From Calycina herbarum (lineage: Eukaryota > Ascomycota > Leotiomycetes > Helotiales > Pezizellaceae), in the NCBI GenBank assembly GCA_001414485.1, contig LLEY01000075.1, forward strand, positions 229,165 through 293,164: DNA of 64,000 bases. Reading direction: 5' to 3'. The notes beneath the pieces are model-generated. The model saw nothing but the letters and a program-made list of their open reading frames with translations. It searched no databases and was not told the DNA's origin. Shown one piece after another: positions 22,901 to 36,150 of this stretch. Within the stretch, counting starts at the first letter, position 1. Every line of letters starts with the position of its first letter. Made by a program: the position numbers and the translations under genes.

Positions 22901-25900
22901 CTTCATGAACTTCCTTCGTATCCATGGACCCATGATCGTGTTTTGTGGTCCGAGTCACGATACACCAGACTCTTGCGTCTACAGGAAGGCTCCTTCCACG
23001 ATATTTTGGGCACCCGAACTCCTGATGGCACAGAGGAAGAGTGGAGGTGGCGCAACATTCTCTCATCGAAGGAACTTCCCTGGCTCTCTGACCACGGTCT
23101 GCAAGGCCAAACTGTCTTTCCTGCCACTGGATACATATCTTTCGCGATGGAGGCCGGCATGCAAATTGCTGGGCATAGCGGGGTCCAATTACTCGAGCTG
23201 ACCGAACTCAGCATTCGCAAAGCTATTGCGATCGACGAGACCAACGGCACAGAAACACAAGTCTCCTTAACGAGGATCGTGAGGACTGATGGAGAAGTCA
23301 CGGCACTTTTTGCATGCTATTCAGCCGTCAGCAAAGATTCTTCACAGCTTGCTCTCAATGCGATAGGGAAACTCCGCGTACAGCTAGGAACCCCAATCGA
23401 CGAAATCTTAGCTCCACGAGCGTCTCCTTCACATGGTATGGTACCAGTTTCGCCTGAACACTTTTTCAATGAAGTAGATAAAATTGGCTACAACTATGGC
23501 CCGACGTTCCGCGGTATCAAGAAGTTAGAGCGGAAGCTTGGTGAATCTAGGGGCACAATCCGTGGACCTGCAAATAACGAAACAGGAACGACACTCCTTT
23601 TCCATCCAGGTATGCTCGACGCCGCGCTGCAGGGGATGTTGTGTGGCTTTAGTTCTCCTGGTGATGGCCGTCTTTGGTCATTGCATGCACCTTCCACGAT
23701 CCGACGCGTCACACTTTTGCCTGCCTTGTGTGCGAGCAAAATGACCCCGGAAGTATACTTCGACTGTGCTGTCACCGATGTCTCCTACAACAAGCTCACT
23801 GGTGACGTTGAAGTATTCCAGAGTGACACGGGGTACAAGTCAATTGCAGTTGAAGGTGTCAGCTTTATTCCGTTCTCTGCTGCTACGCGAACTGATGATC
23901 GTCATTTGTTCGCCTATAACACATGGGGTATAGAAGAACCAGATGGGGACCTTGCACTCGGCGGGGTTAGGGCCACGGCCCTGGAGATTGAAAAGGCCTT
24001 CGATGCGGAGCGAGTTGCGTACTACTACTTACGAATGCTACGAGAAAACGTTACTGTGTCGGAACGGACCACCCTGCAACTACCTGACCATCATGAAGCT
24101 TTGTTTGATTACGCAGATCATATCTGGAGTCAGGTTCAACGAGGAGGGCATCTTTATGTAAAGCCCGAGTGGGAGAACGACAGCTACGATAAGGTTTGTA
24201 GCATCATGGATAGGTAAGTGATTCTAATATCCCAACCGGCCATGCAGGCCTGTCCTAGAGTTGCTCTCATTTCATTTGTATCGCACTTTGTGACTAGAGG
24301 CGGACTACTAACTGATGTCCATAGATATGGCTCCCAAGATGCCGACTTTGTTCTAACAAAAGCGGTTGGCGAAGCACTGCCTGCTGTGGTTCGGCAACAA
24401 ACTACGATACTGGAGCATATGACCAAGGACGACAAGCTCGACAACTACTACAAGAATGCTTTAGGCTTCGTTGAACTCAACCGCTTGATGGCAAACGTTG
24501 TCGGCCATATCTCGCATCGATACCCTCAAATGAACATTTGTGAAATCGGTGCTGGCACCGGGGGTGCTACAAAGGGTATCATTGAAAAGCTCGGCACAGC
24601 CTATTCGTCGTATACATATACCGATATCTCCAGCGGTTTCTTCAACAAGGCGCAGGAGAACTTTTCTTCTTCCAAAGACCGAATGATATACAAGACTCTC
24701 GATATCACCGTGAATCCAGTTGACCAGGGCTTTGAAGCTCACTCCTATGATCTCATTCTTGCCGCCAATGTTCTTCACGCAACTCCTGACCTCGTAGAAA
24801 CACTGAAGAATGTACGTCGCCTCCTCCGTCCTGGAGGGTTCCTCGTTATGATGGAATTTACCGATATGAGTCCCATGCGAATGGGGTTGATCATCGGTGG
24901 TTTGCCTGGATGGTGGATCGGACGAGACAGTGGGCGAAAGTATTCTCCAGCCGTCGACCTCAATGCTTGGAACGAAAACCTGCTCGCGTCCGGCTTTGCC
25001 GGCGTTAAAACCTCCACTCCTGTCCTTGATCCAGTGGTCATGCCAGCGTGCATCATCGTCTCTCAAGCCACTGACACCGATATGAAGCTGCTGAGGCAAC
25101 CTCTCATAGCTCAGCCATCACAGGTTGCCTCCGACCTCATTATCGTTGGTGGCAATGGCGTCGCTACCGCCCTTGTGGTCAGCCAGATATTGATCAAATT
25201 GGAGCCTTACTACAAGCGCATCATCCAAGCGACGTCCTGGGAAGTACTTGATGTAAAGACAATCCCCGAATCCTGTGCCATGTTGAACCTGAGTGAATGC
25301 GACTCGCTCTTTTGGAAAGATATGACGGTTGATCGATTTGAGAAGCTCAAGACGATACTCCTGGCAGCATCCAATCTTCTCTGGATCACATGGGGCTCTG
25401 ATCGTGAGAACCCAGACAGTGCCATGACCTATGGCTTTTTCCGTTGTCTCTGCTACGAACTCCCGGAGACTCTCATTCAAATTATTGACCTTGAAACCCC
25501 TGACAGTGTCAGTTCTAGCATCCTGGCTGAGCGTCTCTTACGTCTCGAGACCACGGCCAGCATGAGGAAGAATGGATCTTTGAACACCAAGCTTTGGACC
25601 ACAGAACCAGAGGTCAGATTGCGTGAGGGACGTTTCCTGGTTCCCCGTCTACGGCCTGAAATGCAATCGAACGATCGATACAACTCGGCCAAACGAGAAA
25701 TTCTCAAGGACGTTGACCTTCGCAACGCTATTGTTACTCTGAGCTGGAACTCTACCAAGTACGTCCTGAGAGAGGAAGAACAGCCCAGTTTACCATCCGT
25801 CTTGGGTCGCCGGAGAGTGCGAGTAGATTCCTCTTTACTCTCTTCAACCATTACACCAGCTGGTCGCCTCTTCTTTAGCCTGGGAACTGATATGGACAGC

Positions 25901-28004
25901 AAAGAACATGTCCTCAGCGTATCCACCAACAATGCCTCTGCCATTTCAGTGCCTCAAGAATGGACAGTGACCGTCGAGGTTGGTAGAAGCATCGACGCTC
26001 AATACCTGTCCTTCCTCTCTGGTTACTTGATGAGCCAGCATGTGGCATCCCTCATGCCCGCTGGTGGCACAACTGTTGTATTCGAAGCCGATCCCGGTCT
26101 AGCATCCCTCATTTCTCGTCAACTGGCAGCAATTGGCTCCCGTGTACTCTTCATTACCACGTCCCAAGGCACTACGAAGAGAAATTGGACTTACATGCAC
26201 CCACGTATTGCGGACCGCCACCTTGCAGCCGCTCTTCCCAAAAATACGTCGATGTATCTCGATCTTTCGGCAGCCTCTCCGACTTTTGGATCCGAAGCTT
26301 TAGGTACCAGAATTGCGGCTATGCTCCCACCACTTTGTGAGAAATATGATGCGTCTATACTAATAGCGGCGGAGTCAACTAAACCATTAGGATCCAACGA
26401 CGATGCTATCCAAGCATTATTGGAAAAGGCCAACGCTTTTGCAGCTGCGCAATTCAACGGTGTACCTGACGGAATGCCACTGCGGATGATTCCTATCAGC
26501 CAGATCGTAGGCGGTGCGCTGAAGATTGAGCCCATGAGCATCGTCCACTGGCAGGGTGAGACCATCGTTCCCGTGCAAGTGGAGCCGATTTTCAATCGTC
26601 GTGACCTTTTCGTGGGCGACAAGACATACTGGCTTATTGGCTTAGCTGGAGATCTTGGTCGATCTCTCTGCGACTTCATGGTTGAGCACGGCGCTCGTCA
26701 TGTTGTTCTCACCAGTCGGAGCCCCAAGGTCGATGCTGAGTGGACCGAAACCCACCGTCTTCAAGGTGCTACAATCACCTACATCCAAGGGTTAGTCAAA
26801 TCCTTCCGACTCAAGAGTGATCACCTTTTTCCTCGAAGCTAACAATATTTATCCTCTAGTGACATCTCCGTGAGGTCAGATGTACAGCGTGCATACAAAG
26901 AAATAACAGACACGATGCCCCCAGTTTCCGGTGTGGCTAACGGTGCGCTGGTGCTTCGTGACAAAGGTTTGGTCAACATGGATCTGGATACTTTCTTTTC
27001 AAACACTCGCTGCAAAGTCGAAGGAACCGAGCATCTTAATGAAATCTTTCCTGAAGATACCCTGGATTGGTTTATTGCATTCTCATCCATTAGTTCCACC
27101 GTTGGCAACATGGGCCAAATGGCATACACGGCGGCTAACAGTTTTATGAAAGCACTGGTAGCGCAGCGACGTGCGCATGGCCTCGCTGGTACCACAATCG
27201 ATATTTCCCAGGTCTTTGGCGTTGGGTATATCGAGCGTGAGATGAAGCTGCAGACACAACTCAGTCGCGAGCAAGCACTTCGCTTGATGCATCGATCCGG
27301 CACTATCATTATGTCTGAGCCAGATCTACATCAACTCTTCGCCGAGGCTATCATTGCTGGACGACCTGGATCAGGCGCTGGTCACGAACTTATTGCCGGT
27401 ATACAGACTCTCACACCTTCGAAGGCCACTGAGGCTCTTTGGGGTACTAACGTGAGATTTGGCCACTTCATCCAAAATGTTGGTACAGCCACATTCAGCA
27501 GCGTCACCAGATCAGTCGCAGTCCCTGTGAAGACGAGACTCGAATCTGTGAAGGACGAACAACAAATGGCCAAGATTCTCAGGGGTAAGCCATTACCAAT
27601 CTCCCCATCAAACATTGTATTGCAGAAGTCCTAACATAATTTGCACAGATGCCTTCATTGCCAAGCTGAAAAGCAGTATGATGACTGGGGATGATGCTCT
27701 CAGTGAAGTTACTCCACTAATCGACTTAGGAGTGGATTCTCTGGTGGCCGTCGAGATCCGCACATGGTTCGCGCAAGAGGTCGGCGTGGACGTTGCCGTC
27801 CTGAAGATTCTTGGTGGACCATCCGTTGAGGAGCTGGTCGATGATGTGGTGCAGAAGCTTTGTGCGAATGCTGAAGCCAGCAAATCGGAGACCGAGAGCA
27901 GTGATGGCACTTCACCTGTTTCCGAAGAGGTTGATAAAACTGAGACATCGAGGACTTCCGTTGATCTCGATGCTGAAGAGATGATGGACAAGAAGGAAGA
28001 ATGA
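19944..28004 (+). CDS. Highly reducing PKS (KS-AT-DH-MT-KR-ACP), PKS-NRPS-clade type without NRPS
   Basis: Seven exons (19944-20208, 20264-21073, 21194-21400, 21459-24213, 24325-26790, 26860-27584, 27649-28004) give 7584 nt, 2527 aa. All intron borders are GT-AG and frame-consistent. The KS has Cys179 (TACSSS), His318 (EAHGTGT) and His360 (GHTEGT). The AT serine is Ser645 (GHSSG). The DH has His973 and Asp1148 ([11 protein letters not shown]). The methyltransferase motif EIGAGTGG starts at 1419. The KR has GLAGDLG at 2118 and Tyr2257. The ACP serine is Ser2440 (GVDSL). No enoylreductase motif is present. The MT-KR linker and KR resemble PKS halves of PKS-NRPS hybrids, and the acidic Ser/Glu-rich tail after the ACP looks like the usual linker to a condensation domain, but the gene stops there. 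It should make a methylated polyene or partly reduced chain, with release and any enoyl reduction done in trans. Confidence 0.93.
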
Positions 28005-28971
28005 TCCCCCATCAACTATGACCGCCCCTTAAGGGTCCAGCAGACGGCCGCGACGCCAAAGGTAGCATCTAATAGAGCGTTTCGAACATGTATATCGCAA
28101 ATGAAATATCCCGCTGGTTGGTCTTCTCAGCCAGCCGGCGCCTCTCCTTGAACAAAATTTGAGCTTCACGGAGATGTTTTTCCAATGCTTCCTATCGTCA
28201 TGCCATCCTTTGTAGTCAATCACATTCTACGGGGCAGCCAATTCACGAGGAAAGTGAGGGATGGTAAAGTAAACTGCGGATTAACTATGATCGGTACGTG
28301 TATTTCCAAGAAGCATTACCAATATAACTTTAGCATGTAGCATGAAAACTAGCTACATCAATACTAGCATCTCCTGGTTTCTCTCTTCCCCCCTTAGAGA
28401 CATAACTAGTTTTGTTCTGTGCCAAAAGAAAAGTGTCCGCGAAGTGCCAAATCTACGAGGATTCTATAAGTGTCAAGCACTCAAAACCTAATTATGAATA
28501 CCTCCACCAATAACTTGGGCAAATTTCAGCCAGTTTCAAGGGGCAATTGAAAGAAACGACAATCCAGCATCGATTTGTATATATGAACAAAGAATTCCGT
28601 CAACCTCCAATCTCTAAACATTCCCAGACTATATCTAGAATCCAAAGAATTAGTCACTCGCTTAATACCAGAAATTCACAAACCACTCATTTGGAGACCT
28701 AAAGACAGTAAATATACTTCCTTCTTACACTCTTTAGTTGCACACTTGTCTCTCCCTGTCGTCTTTCCGAGATTATTTCTAGATATGACCCAAAATGTAC
28801 TCTCTCCGACTCACACGTTCTCGCTGTTCCCGCTCAAAGCGTACTAAACTGTTGCTATTAGCGATTTGTTCCCGGCCCTCTTAAGTACTTTGAACTTAGA
28901 CATTATGGCAGAATCCTCGAGATAGAAAAGCAAGGAAAGGGTCGGTACGTAGGACATCTTCTAGTTTGTGC
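28005..28971. other. PKS downstream region, no gene seen
   Basis: Ordinary-composition DNA becoming AT-rich towards 28.9 kb. No NRPS, reductase or thioesterase coding sequence could be read after the PKS stop in either strand, and the small open frames here have no recognisable content. Confidence 0.55.
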
Positions 28972-28973
28972 TA

Positions 28974-29409
28974 CAGCGGGGGTTCGCAGATATTCGTACG
29001 CTCTCTTTTTTACACCTAAAATCACTGAAAGTCACCTTGTTTAAAACTCTACTATAAAATAAACCCTAACTATTTTTTGAAAGTTCTTAAATATATCTCT
29101 AGAAAATTGAGATATCTTTACTTTGTATACTTAGTCTTCCTTCTAAGCTAAGCTAATCTTGAATTAATTAGATTATAGTAAGAGGTGTTGAGAAAGTTAC
29201 TAAATTTTACTCGATTTTGATATAATCTAGTATTTTCTAACTTAAGACCCAGTATATATTTAGTGTATTTGTCTTTAGAGACTATTATTTAAATGCTTGA
29301 AATAATCTTAGTTCTTAGTTTTAGATATTATATAAATATATATAACGTCTTTCTTAAGATGACTTTTAGTATAAAAAGTAGACCGACGAATATTTACGAA
29401 CCCCCGCTG
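28974..29409. mobile_element. Tc1/mariner-like MITE (436 bp) with ~26-bp inverted ends
   Basis: The left end CAGCGGGGGTTCGCAGATAT and the right end, which reads CAGCGGGGGTTCGTAAATAT on the other strand, form terminal inverted repeats of about 24-26 bp. The element is flanked by TA at 28972-28973 and 29410-29411. The interior is AT-rich with no coding capacity. TA flanks fit the Tc1/mariner/pogo superfamily; these ends differ from those of the transposon at 48554. Confidence 0.8.
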
Positions 29410-29687
29410 TATATTCTCAGAAGAGAATAGAAAGAGAGCTACGTCTATCTACTTAAGTATTTTGTGAATCCTAAGAACCAAGGTTGCTTTAGGGTTTATT
29501 CCACTTTGATTTTGTCTTAGTATAAATATTTGATCTATTATACTCTATAGAGAGTTAACTAGTAGTTAAGTAATATATAAATAGGTTTGTTGATTATAAC
29601 TCCTCGTGTAGAAGTAGAATAGCATCGCTAATTTTTCAGTAGAGATTTAGAAGATAGCTAGAGAAAGAAGACATTATATAAAATATA

Positions 29688-30690
29688 AGAGTTATAGCTA
29701 CAGCTCGTAGCACACCTAAGCGAGAATACTAAAACCCAGACCTTATTTTTAAAAATAGATTATAAATCTAATTCTAGTTATATTAACTTTAAATTAAAAA
29801 CTTTTATTAATAAATAGTAGTAATCTATATACTTTAATAATATCTTCTAATTTATATATTAATCTCTTAGTATATACCTAATAATTACGTAGATCTACTA
29901 GATTCTAAAGCCTTTAGATCTCTCTTATTAACTCCTTCTTAGAAGTCGGTATAAAGGGTAACTTTTCTAGCTCTTCTTTTATCTACTACTAGACCTTCTT
30001 AATTACATTTAAATTAGAGGAAGAAGAATACTAATTAAACCTGTGGATACTATGTTTAAGCTTAGCTAAACGAGTATATCTCTTATATACTTTGGAACTG
30101 TCTTCTATAAAGATATACTTAGTTCTAAGCTTATTAAATAAGGGAAAGATAACTAGCTTAAGAACTTAGTCTCTATAAACGTGGGAATTTACTCTTTTAT
30201 AGCCTTGTTCTTTCTCTAAGAAGATAAGAGAGAATTTATAATCCTAGCCGATCGCGCTCTAGATTATAACTAATACTCTTCTTAAACGATAAGTTAACTA
30301 AATATAGTTAGAACACCGTTTTTCGTCTATACGCTACGTTACCTAAACCCTCCTACTCTTTCTAAGCTTGAATATATACTTATTCGACTATATAACCTTT
30401 CTCTAGTCTTCTCTTCTTAGATTCAAGGCAGCGTAGTTAGAGGTCTCTTACTAACGGTGTTCTAGTATAAAACTAAGGGGCTTTTTAGCTTATTTCTAGG
30501 ATATAAAAGGTCGATAGTATACTATACAGCGAGGGTAGTCTATATAGCGTAGTTCTTATCGAATAGTATATACTAATACGTTAATACCTAGAATGTTTTA
30601 GACTTACTTAAAAGTTATATAACGAGTAGTATAATTTGTTAATATAAATCAAATAATCTAGTATATATCTCTCTTTCCTCACCTTATCAC
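29688..30690 (-). mobile_element. RIP-degraded Tc1/mariner copy
   Basis: On the minus strand this matches the transposon at 48554-49888, from the outer end of its inverted repeat (here 29688 to about 29725, with a TA at 29686-29687) through the DDE region to about codon 75 of the transposase. The match holds despite dozens of C-to-T and G-to-A changes that leave stops everywhere. The remaining 5' end and second inverted repeat were not found; the right boundary near 30.7 kb is approximate. Confidence 0.8.
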
Positions 30691-30859
30691 CTTTTTTCGC
30701 AGATTGAAATTTTTGTTCTAAAAAGCTTAATCTCTCTTGCTTCCGCTTAATAAGCTAAATTCCTTCTATAGAGTCTCTTTTAGGAGGGCCTCCGTCCTCG
30801 CCTACGCCTCTAGGAAGAGGCATAAGGAGTAGGGGGGTTTGCCCGATTCTCTCTATCCT

Positions 30860-33800
30860 GAACATCTAATAACACTTCGTCTCTAAGACTACTAGAGCTC
30901 TTGAACGTAGAGCTATAGCCTAAACCTTCTTTAGAGGGATTAGAGAAGCTATAGACTACTACCTTAGCACTACTCTCGATAGTGCCTCTCTAGAACTCTT
31001 ACTCTTCCTCTAAGCTTTTTATACTTAAGTAGCCGACCTTAGTCTTTCTTTCTACTAGGTATTTACTAAAGAGACCTTACCTCCGCTTCCTTTAGCCCTT
31101 AATACTCACTTAGAGTATAGGGACGCCTCTACGCCCTCGTCGACTCCCTCCTCCTCTCTAGGCCCTGTAAGGAAAATTTCATACGTATAGACTATAAGGA
31201 ATGCCTTAGCGCCTAAAAACAAAGCCAAAGCTATAAGTATAATAATAATAATAATAATAATAATAACTATATCACCTCTCTCTTCTGCCGCTTTTAAGCT
31301 ATAGAAGAATAAGAGAACACCGGCTAAATCTAACCTTAGAGTCTTTATCTAACTTCTCTAGGACTCTCCTAATAGGAACCACTCCGCCTAAGCTATCTTT
31401 CTTATATTTTACAACCTAAAAATAAGCTGTAAAGAGCTAGTATAAGAAGTACTCTCGGTTAAATCTGGTTTCGCTATTATCTCTAAAGATAAAGAAGCTC
31501 TAGATACTCTTTTAATAACAAAGAGGGCCTATATCTAAACCCTATTTACTATAGCTAAAATAGAGGTCTTATAAGACTAGGTAGTATACTATATAACAGG
31601 TATACCTCGAAGTATAAAAACTGTCCGAATTAGCAAAGAAGGAGCGATTCTTTTAACCCTTATCCCTACTATAGCTAAAGTAGTAGCTATAGTAATAAAG
31701 GAACAAATTAGAATAGCACCTATAAAAGTTAACATAGCTGCTAGCTCTCTCTTAAACGAGCTGTTTTACACTACCTAGATCGCCTTCTTTAAAGAAGAGG
31801 ACGTAAGAGGTTCTTCCGCTATCCTAGATATAACGTCACTCCTAGGTAGCAGAGCCTTCCTTAAGCGTCTCCCTAAAATCTCTACTGTAATTTAGTGCTT
31901 AAAGTGCTAGAAGTGATATAACTTATAGAACTACGGTAAAAATCAACGATACTACCTATACAGTAGTATGAAACACTTAAAAGCCTTCTATCTAAGGTAT
32001 ATAAAGCACTCTTAATACAAATTAAAATACCTATACTATAACGGCCCTTACGCCTTAGACAACCCTACGTGCTAACTCCGGCTAAAAGCCTCTAGACCCT
32101 CGTCTTTAATAGAGAATAAGAGATCTATATAACAAGTATATAATAAGATTCGCCTAAGAAAAGAGGAAGACTCGCCTTATAGCAACGTAGATACTAAAAT
32201 AAGCTACTCTACTACTCCTACCCTCCCCTCGAACTTACTATAACTAAGCAAAGAGGCTCTTATAAGCGCCTCTTCCCTGCTTTCGAACCCCTCTTCTTAA
32301 CTAGGGAGCCTAGACCCTTACCCCTCTCCTCTATAAGTAGACAAGGACCTTTTAAGTAACACTGCCTTTAAGTCTTATAAATCAACATATATAAGTCTAG
32401 TAAGTACTAAGAGCTAGTACTCTAACTAGCCCACTCTAGACAAATAGATATAGTTCTTATCTAAGAACTATATATTTACTAGAAGGAGATCAACTGTTAA
32501 ATTATAAGACAACACCTAAACTATACCTGCTTTACACCTATATACAACTAGAACGTTAACCCTCCTAGAGTTCTTACTTTTATACGAAAGATAGCAGGGA
32601 TTCTCTTAAGTTAACAATCACCGACTATACCCTCGCTTAAATACCGAGACCTTGTTTATATTAAGATCACTTCCTTTTAAAGCTCTCCGCTTTATATACT
32701 TAACGTATATAACGCCCCCCTAGGTGCTAAGAGAGTAGGAGAGGCTGTTAACCATGTTCTTAGCTTAGTATATATTCTTATAACTAATACTCTAATAGCT
32801 AGCGACTTTAACCTAAAAAGCCAACTCTAGCAGCTAGACTTTCTAGGGCAGGAAAGCACACAGTCCTCCCCGCTTATCAACTAGATAGAAGACAGAGGGC
32901 TATAACTCTCTACCTCTTCTAGTATACGAACTTATAACCTCGGTAACACCCTCGACCTAGCCTTCTACTCTAATAACCTCTACTAGAGAGGGGCTGCTAC
33001 TGAGGTTAACCTTATATTTAAGTGTAGCTCTAACCACTTCCTACTTCTTACTCGACTTCTATACGTAGGAAACTTAACTATAAAGGACCCCCCTCTTAAG
33101 CTTAGCTCTCTTAATATTAAAACCTTTAAGACAACTCTTTAAGGAAAGCTTGAAACTTAATAGCTTTACGAACTTATAGAGCAACCAGACTCGGACTCGC
33201 TAGAGGCCCTGGCAGGATTTATTACTAAGAGCGTATATAGCGCATATCTTAGCAGCGCTAAGCGAGGGCTCAGACACGGGCTCGGACACCCCTGGTAGAA
33301 TAAGAAGTGCTAGACAGCGGCTACCGAGGCAAGGCAGGTACAAAGGCTCAACGCGAGCGTACAAGCCTTAAAGACTCTTTATAAGAGTCTAAGGTAGGAA
33401 ATCTGGAAGGTAAAGAGAGAATACTTCCGTACCCTAGTTAATAAAGCTACAAAGAGCAAAGATGTATTTAAAATTTATAAGTAGTACTAGAGCACTAGAA
33501 TCTATAAGTCTCCCCCTCTAAGAGACTCGGCAGGCTAACTAGGCTTCTCTACCTAAGAAAAGCAGAAGATCCTAGTATAAGAGCTACTTATAAACAAGGC
33601 CGAAGTCGAGGATATTCTATTTAATACTCTAACCACCTTTACTTAGTCCCTTCCCTAGACAGTCCTTATACTACGCGAGGTCAAGGAATCGATCCTTAGG
33701 AAAGCTTCTACCGCGTCAGGAGAAGACAAGCTAGTAACAGGAGTCCTTAAAGCAGCTTAGCTATAGATCTTATATCTTGTCCTCTCCTTATTCAAAGGCT

Positions 33801-36150
33801 ATATAGAGGTAGGTTTCTACTTAAAGATCTTTCGTACTACTATCGTCGCTATTATCCCAAAGCCTAATAAGAAAGACAAGTCGTCCCCCTAAGTATATCG
33901 CCTAATCACCTTACTCTTAGTCTTTAGAAAGAGGCTTAAAAGGCTCCTTATAAAGAGAGCGTCTTAGATAGCTATTAAGCACTCTGTCCTAGAGTAAAAC
34001 CAGTTCAGAGCTCTCCTCTTAAGAGCTGCTATAGACCTTACTACCTACCTTACCTTCGATATTAAGTCAGCTCTTATAGATAAACAGGAAGCCTCTCTTC
34101 TTATACTTGATATTAAAGGGGCCTTTAACGTAGTACTTCCTAGTCGCCTAATTAAAAGGCTAAGAGAGTAAGGTTAGCTAGATTACTTTATTAAATAGGC
34201 TACCTCTTTCTTAACTAATAGACTAGTAAAAGTAAAACTAGACAAGGAAATAGAAGCTTTTACCCCGCTTTAATACGGGCTTTCTTAAGGCTCGCCTATC
34301 TCGCCTATTCTCTTTATACTTTATATCCAGCCCCTCTTTAGCTTAGAGGTTAGCTCTCTTCCGGTATTACAGAGATTCGGTTACGTAGACGACATTGGAT
34401 TACTTGCTTTTAGGCTATCAAAGGCAGGGAATACTAAGGCCTTTATAGAGCAGGTAGCTAGCGCTCTAGAGTAGGGTATAGACGAGGGTATTACTTTTAA
34501 CGCTAAGAAGTTAGAACTTATATACTTCTCTTATAAAAGGAAGTAAAAGGAGAGAGGTATCCAGCCCCCTCTCTCTATTGTAGTTAAAGAGAAGATAATA
34601 GAACCTATATAAGAGCTTAGGTAGCTTAGTATCTTCTTTAACCCCTGTCTTACGTTCTATAGCTACGTTAAAAGAATAATAAGCAAGGCTACACTTATAG
34701 CTAATACTCTTAAAGGAATAACAAATACGATAAGAGGCTTACCTCCTTATCTACTTAGGTAAGTTACTACTGCTTCTATTCTCTTAATCGCCTACTTTAG
34801 ATATAAGACCTAGTACCCTAGTCGAATAAGAGAGGAAACAGGCTAAGCAGGCTCTATAAATAACCGGATCGGCCGCTACCTAACTCTCTTAGATAGAGTA
34901 GTATCAAAGTGTGCTAGGATCATCCTCCTAGTCTATAAGACTACCTCTACCTCGGCATTCCTTATAGAATCTAGCCTCTTAGCTGCTGAAATCGCTCTTA
35001 TAGTAAAAAGTAGAGTATTTAAGGCTAGAACTCGCTAACTCGACTCAGCTTACCTGCTTAAACGATGTATAAATAACCCTTGCTTAAAGGCTAGGCTTAT
35101 TTACCGCTCTTCTAAACCCCTCTCTCTCTTAGAAGAAATCGACCTAATATAAGACCCTCTATAGAATAGAGGGTTTAACTAGCAGGCCCGCCTTCTCGAG
35201 GTAGCAGGTCTAAGCCCTAGTAGTAATAAGGACTCCTATAAAGCTAAATTCCTTAAATTCCTTACCTCTGTCTCGCCTACAGACCTGGTTATATTTACTA
35301 ACGGCTCTCGCTTAGGCAACAAAAGTACTAGTAGCAGCGTATGTCTTATAAGAGGAGGGGTTGTTCTAAATATAAGGCTCTTCCTCTTTAGTAAAACATT
35401 AGAGATATATAACACAGAAGCTAAAGCTGCCTTACATAGTCTAGAACTAGCCCTAGACTCCTCTTTCTAGGCCTCGGCTACGAAGTACTAGATTTGTCTT
35501 AATAACCTTAAAGCTATACTATAACTAACCTACCAGTCTTATAACACGTCGTAAGAGACCTTTAATAAGGTATATAGCTTTACTTAGCTATACCTAGAGA
35601 AGATTTAGACAAGGTAGTGCCCTAGTTATATAGGAATCCGCAGCAACGAAATAGCCGACAAAGCTATAGGAAAAGCAGCTTAAACACCCCTTTCTAGTTC
35701 CTCTCTACTCTATACTACTATACTTAAGAGAGAGGTTAAAGAGACAGGAATCAGGCTCGCAAATCAGCTCTAGTAGACAACGCTCTCGAATACCTATAAA
35801 AACCTAGGACTTACTTCCTAGCTTTCAAAACCTAAGACTCTCCAGCTACTAAGAGAGGTCCTAGCTTAGCTAATTACAGCTCGAACTAGCTACGGAGACT
35901 TCATAGTATACTATCTTCGCTTCTTCCACCTTAATACGTTACTAGAAGTAGGGAATTACAAGTATAAAAGAGCTAAAACACAATTTCACCTACTCTTCTA
36001 TAAGCTAGCTAATAACAAAGATCTAAGGCTATTAGCTAAGGTAGAGGGAAAACCTTATCTTCTATTCAGACCCGGCTACGAGGAACTCTTTAGTAAGGTC
36101 TATACTAAAACTAAGTTCTTTACGAAAATCTGTCCTTTAAAATAGCTTAA
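30860..36150 (+). mobile_element. RIP-degraded LINE (non-LTR retrotransposon)
   Basis: The order of domains is that of fungal LINEs with an RNase H (Tad-like). A gag-like region has a damaged zinc knuckle at about 31890-31960, with Cys and His partly lost. An endonuclease remnant with SDFNL (for GDFNL) lies near 32810. Reverse transcriptase spans about 33850-34450, with LDIKGAF near 34113 and the catalytic FGYVDD near 34376. An RNase H start, IFTNGS (Asp to Asn), lies near 35290. Many TAG/TAA stops stand where Trp or Gln is expected. Both outer ends are approximate and no poly-A tail is visible. Strand is certain, family name is not. Confidence 0.83.
31239..31266. repeat. (AAT)n microsatellite
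   Basis: About nine to ten AAT/ATA units in an uninterrupted run inside the 5' part of the degraded LINE. Confidence 0.85.

Noticed and set aside
28029..28223. Short minus-strand frame just after the PKS
   Set aside because: 64 codons, no domain, no repeat and no splice partner; it could only be 3' UTR.
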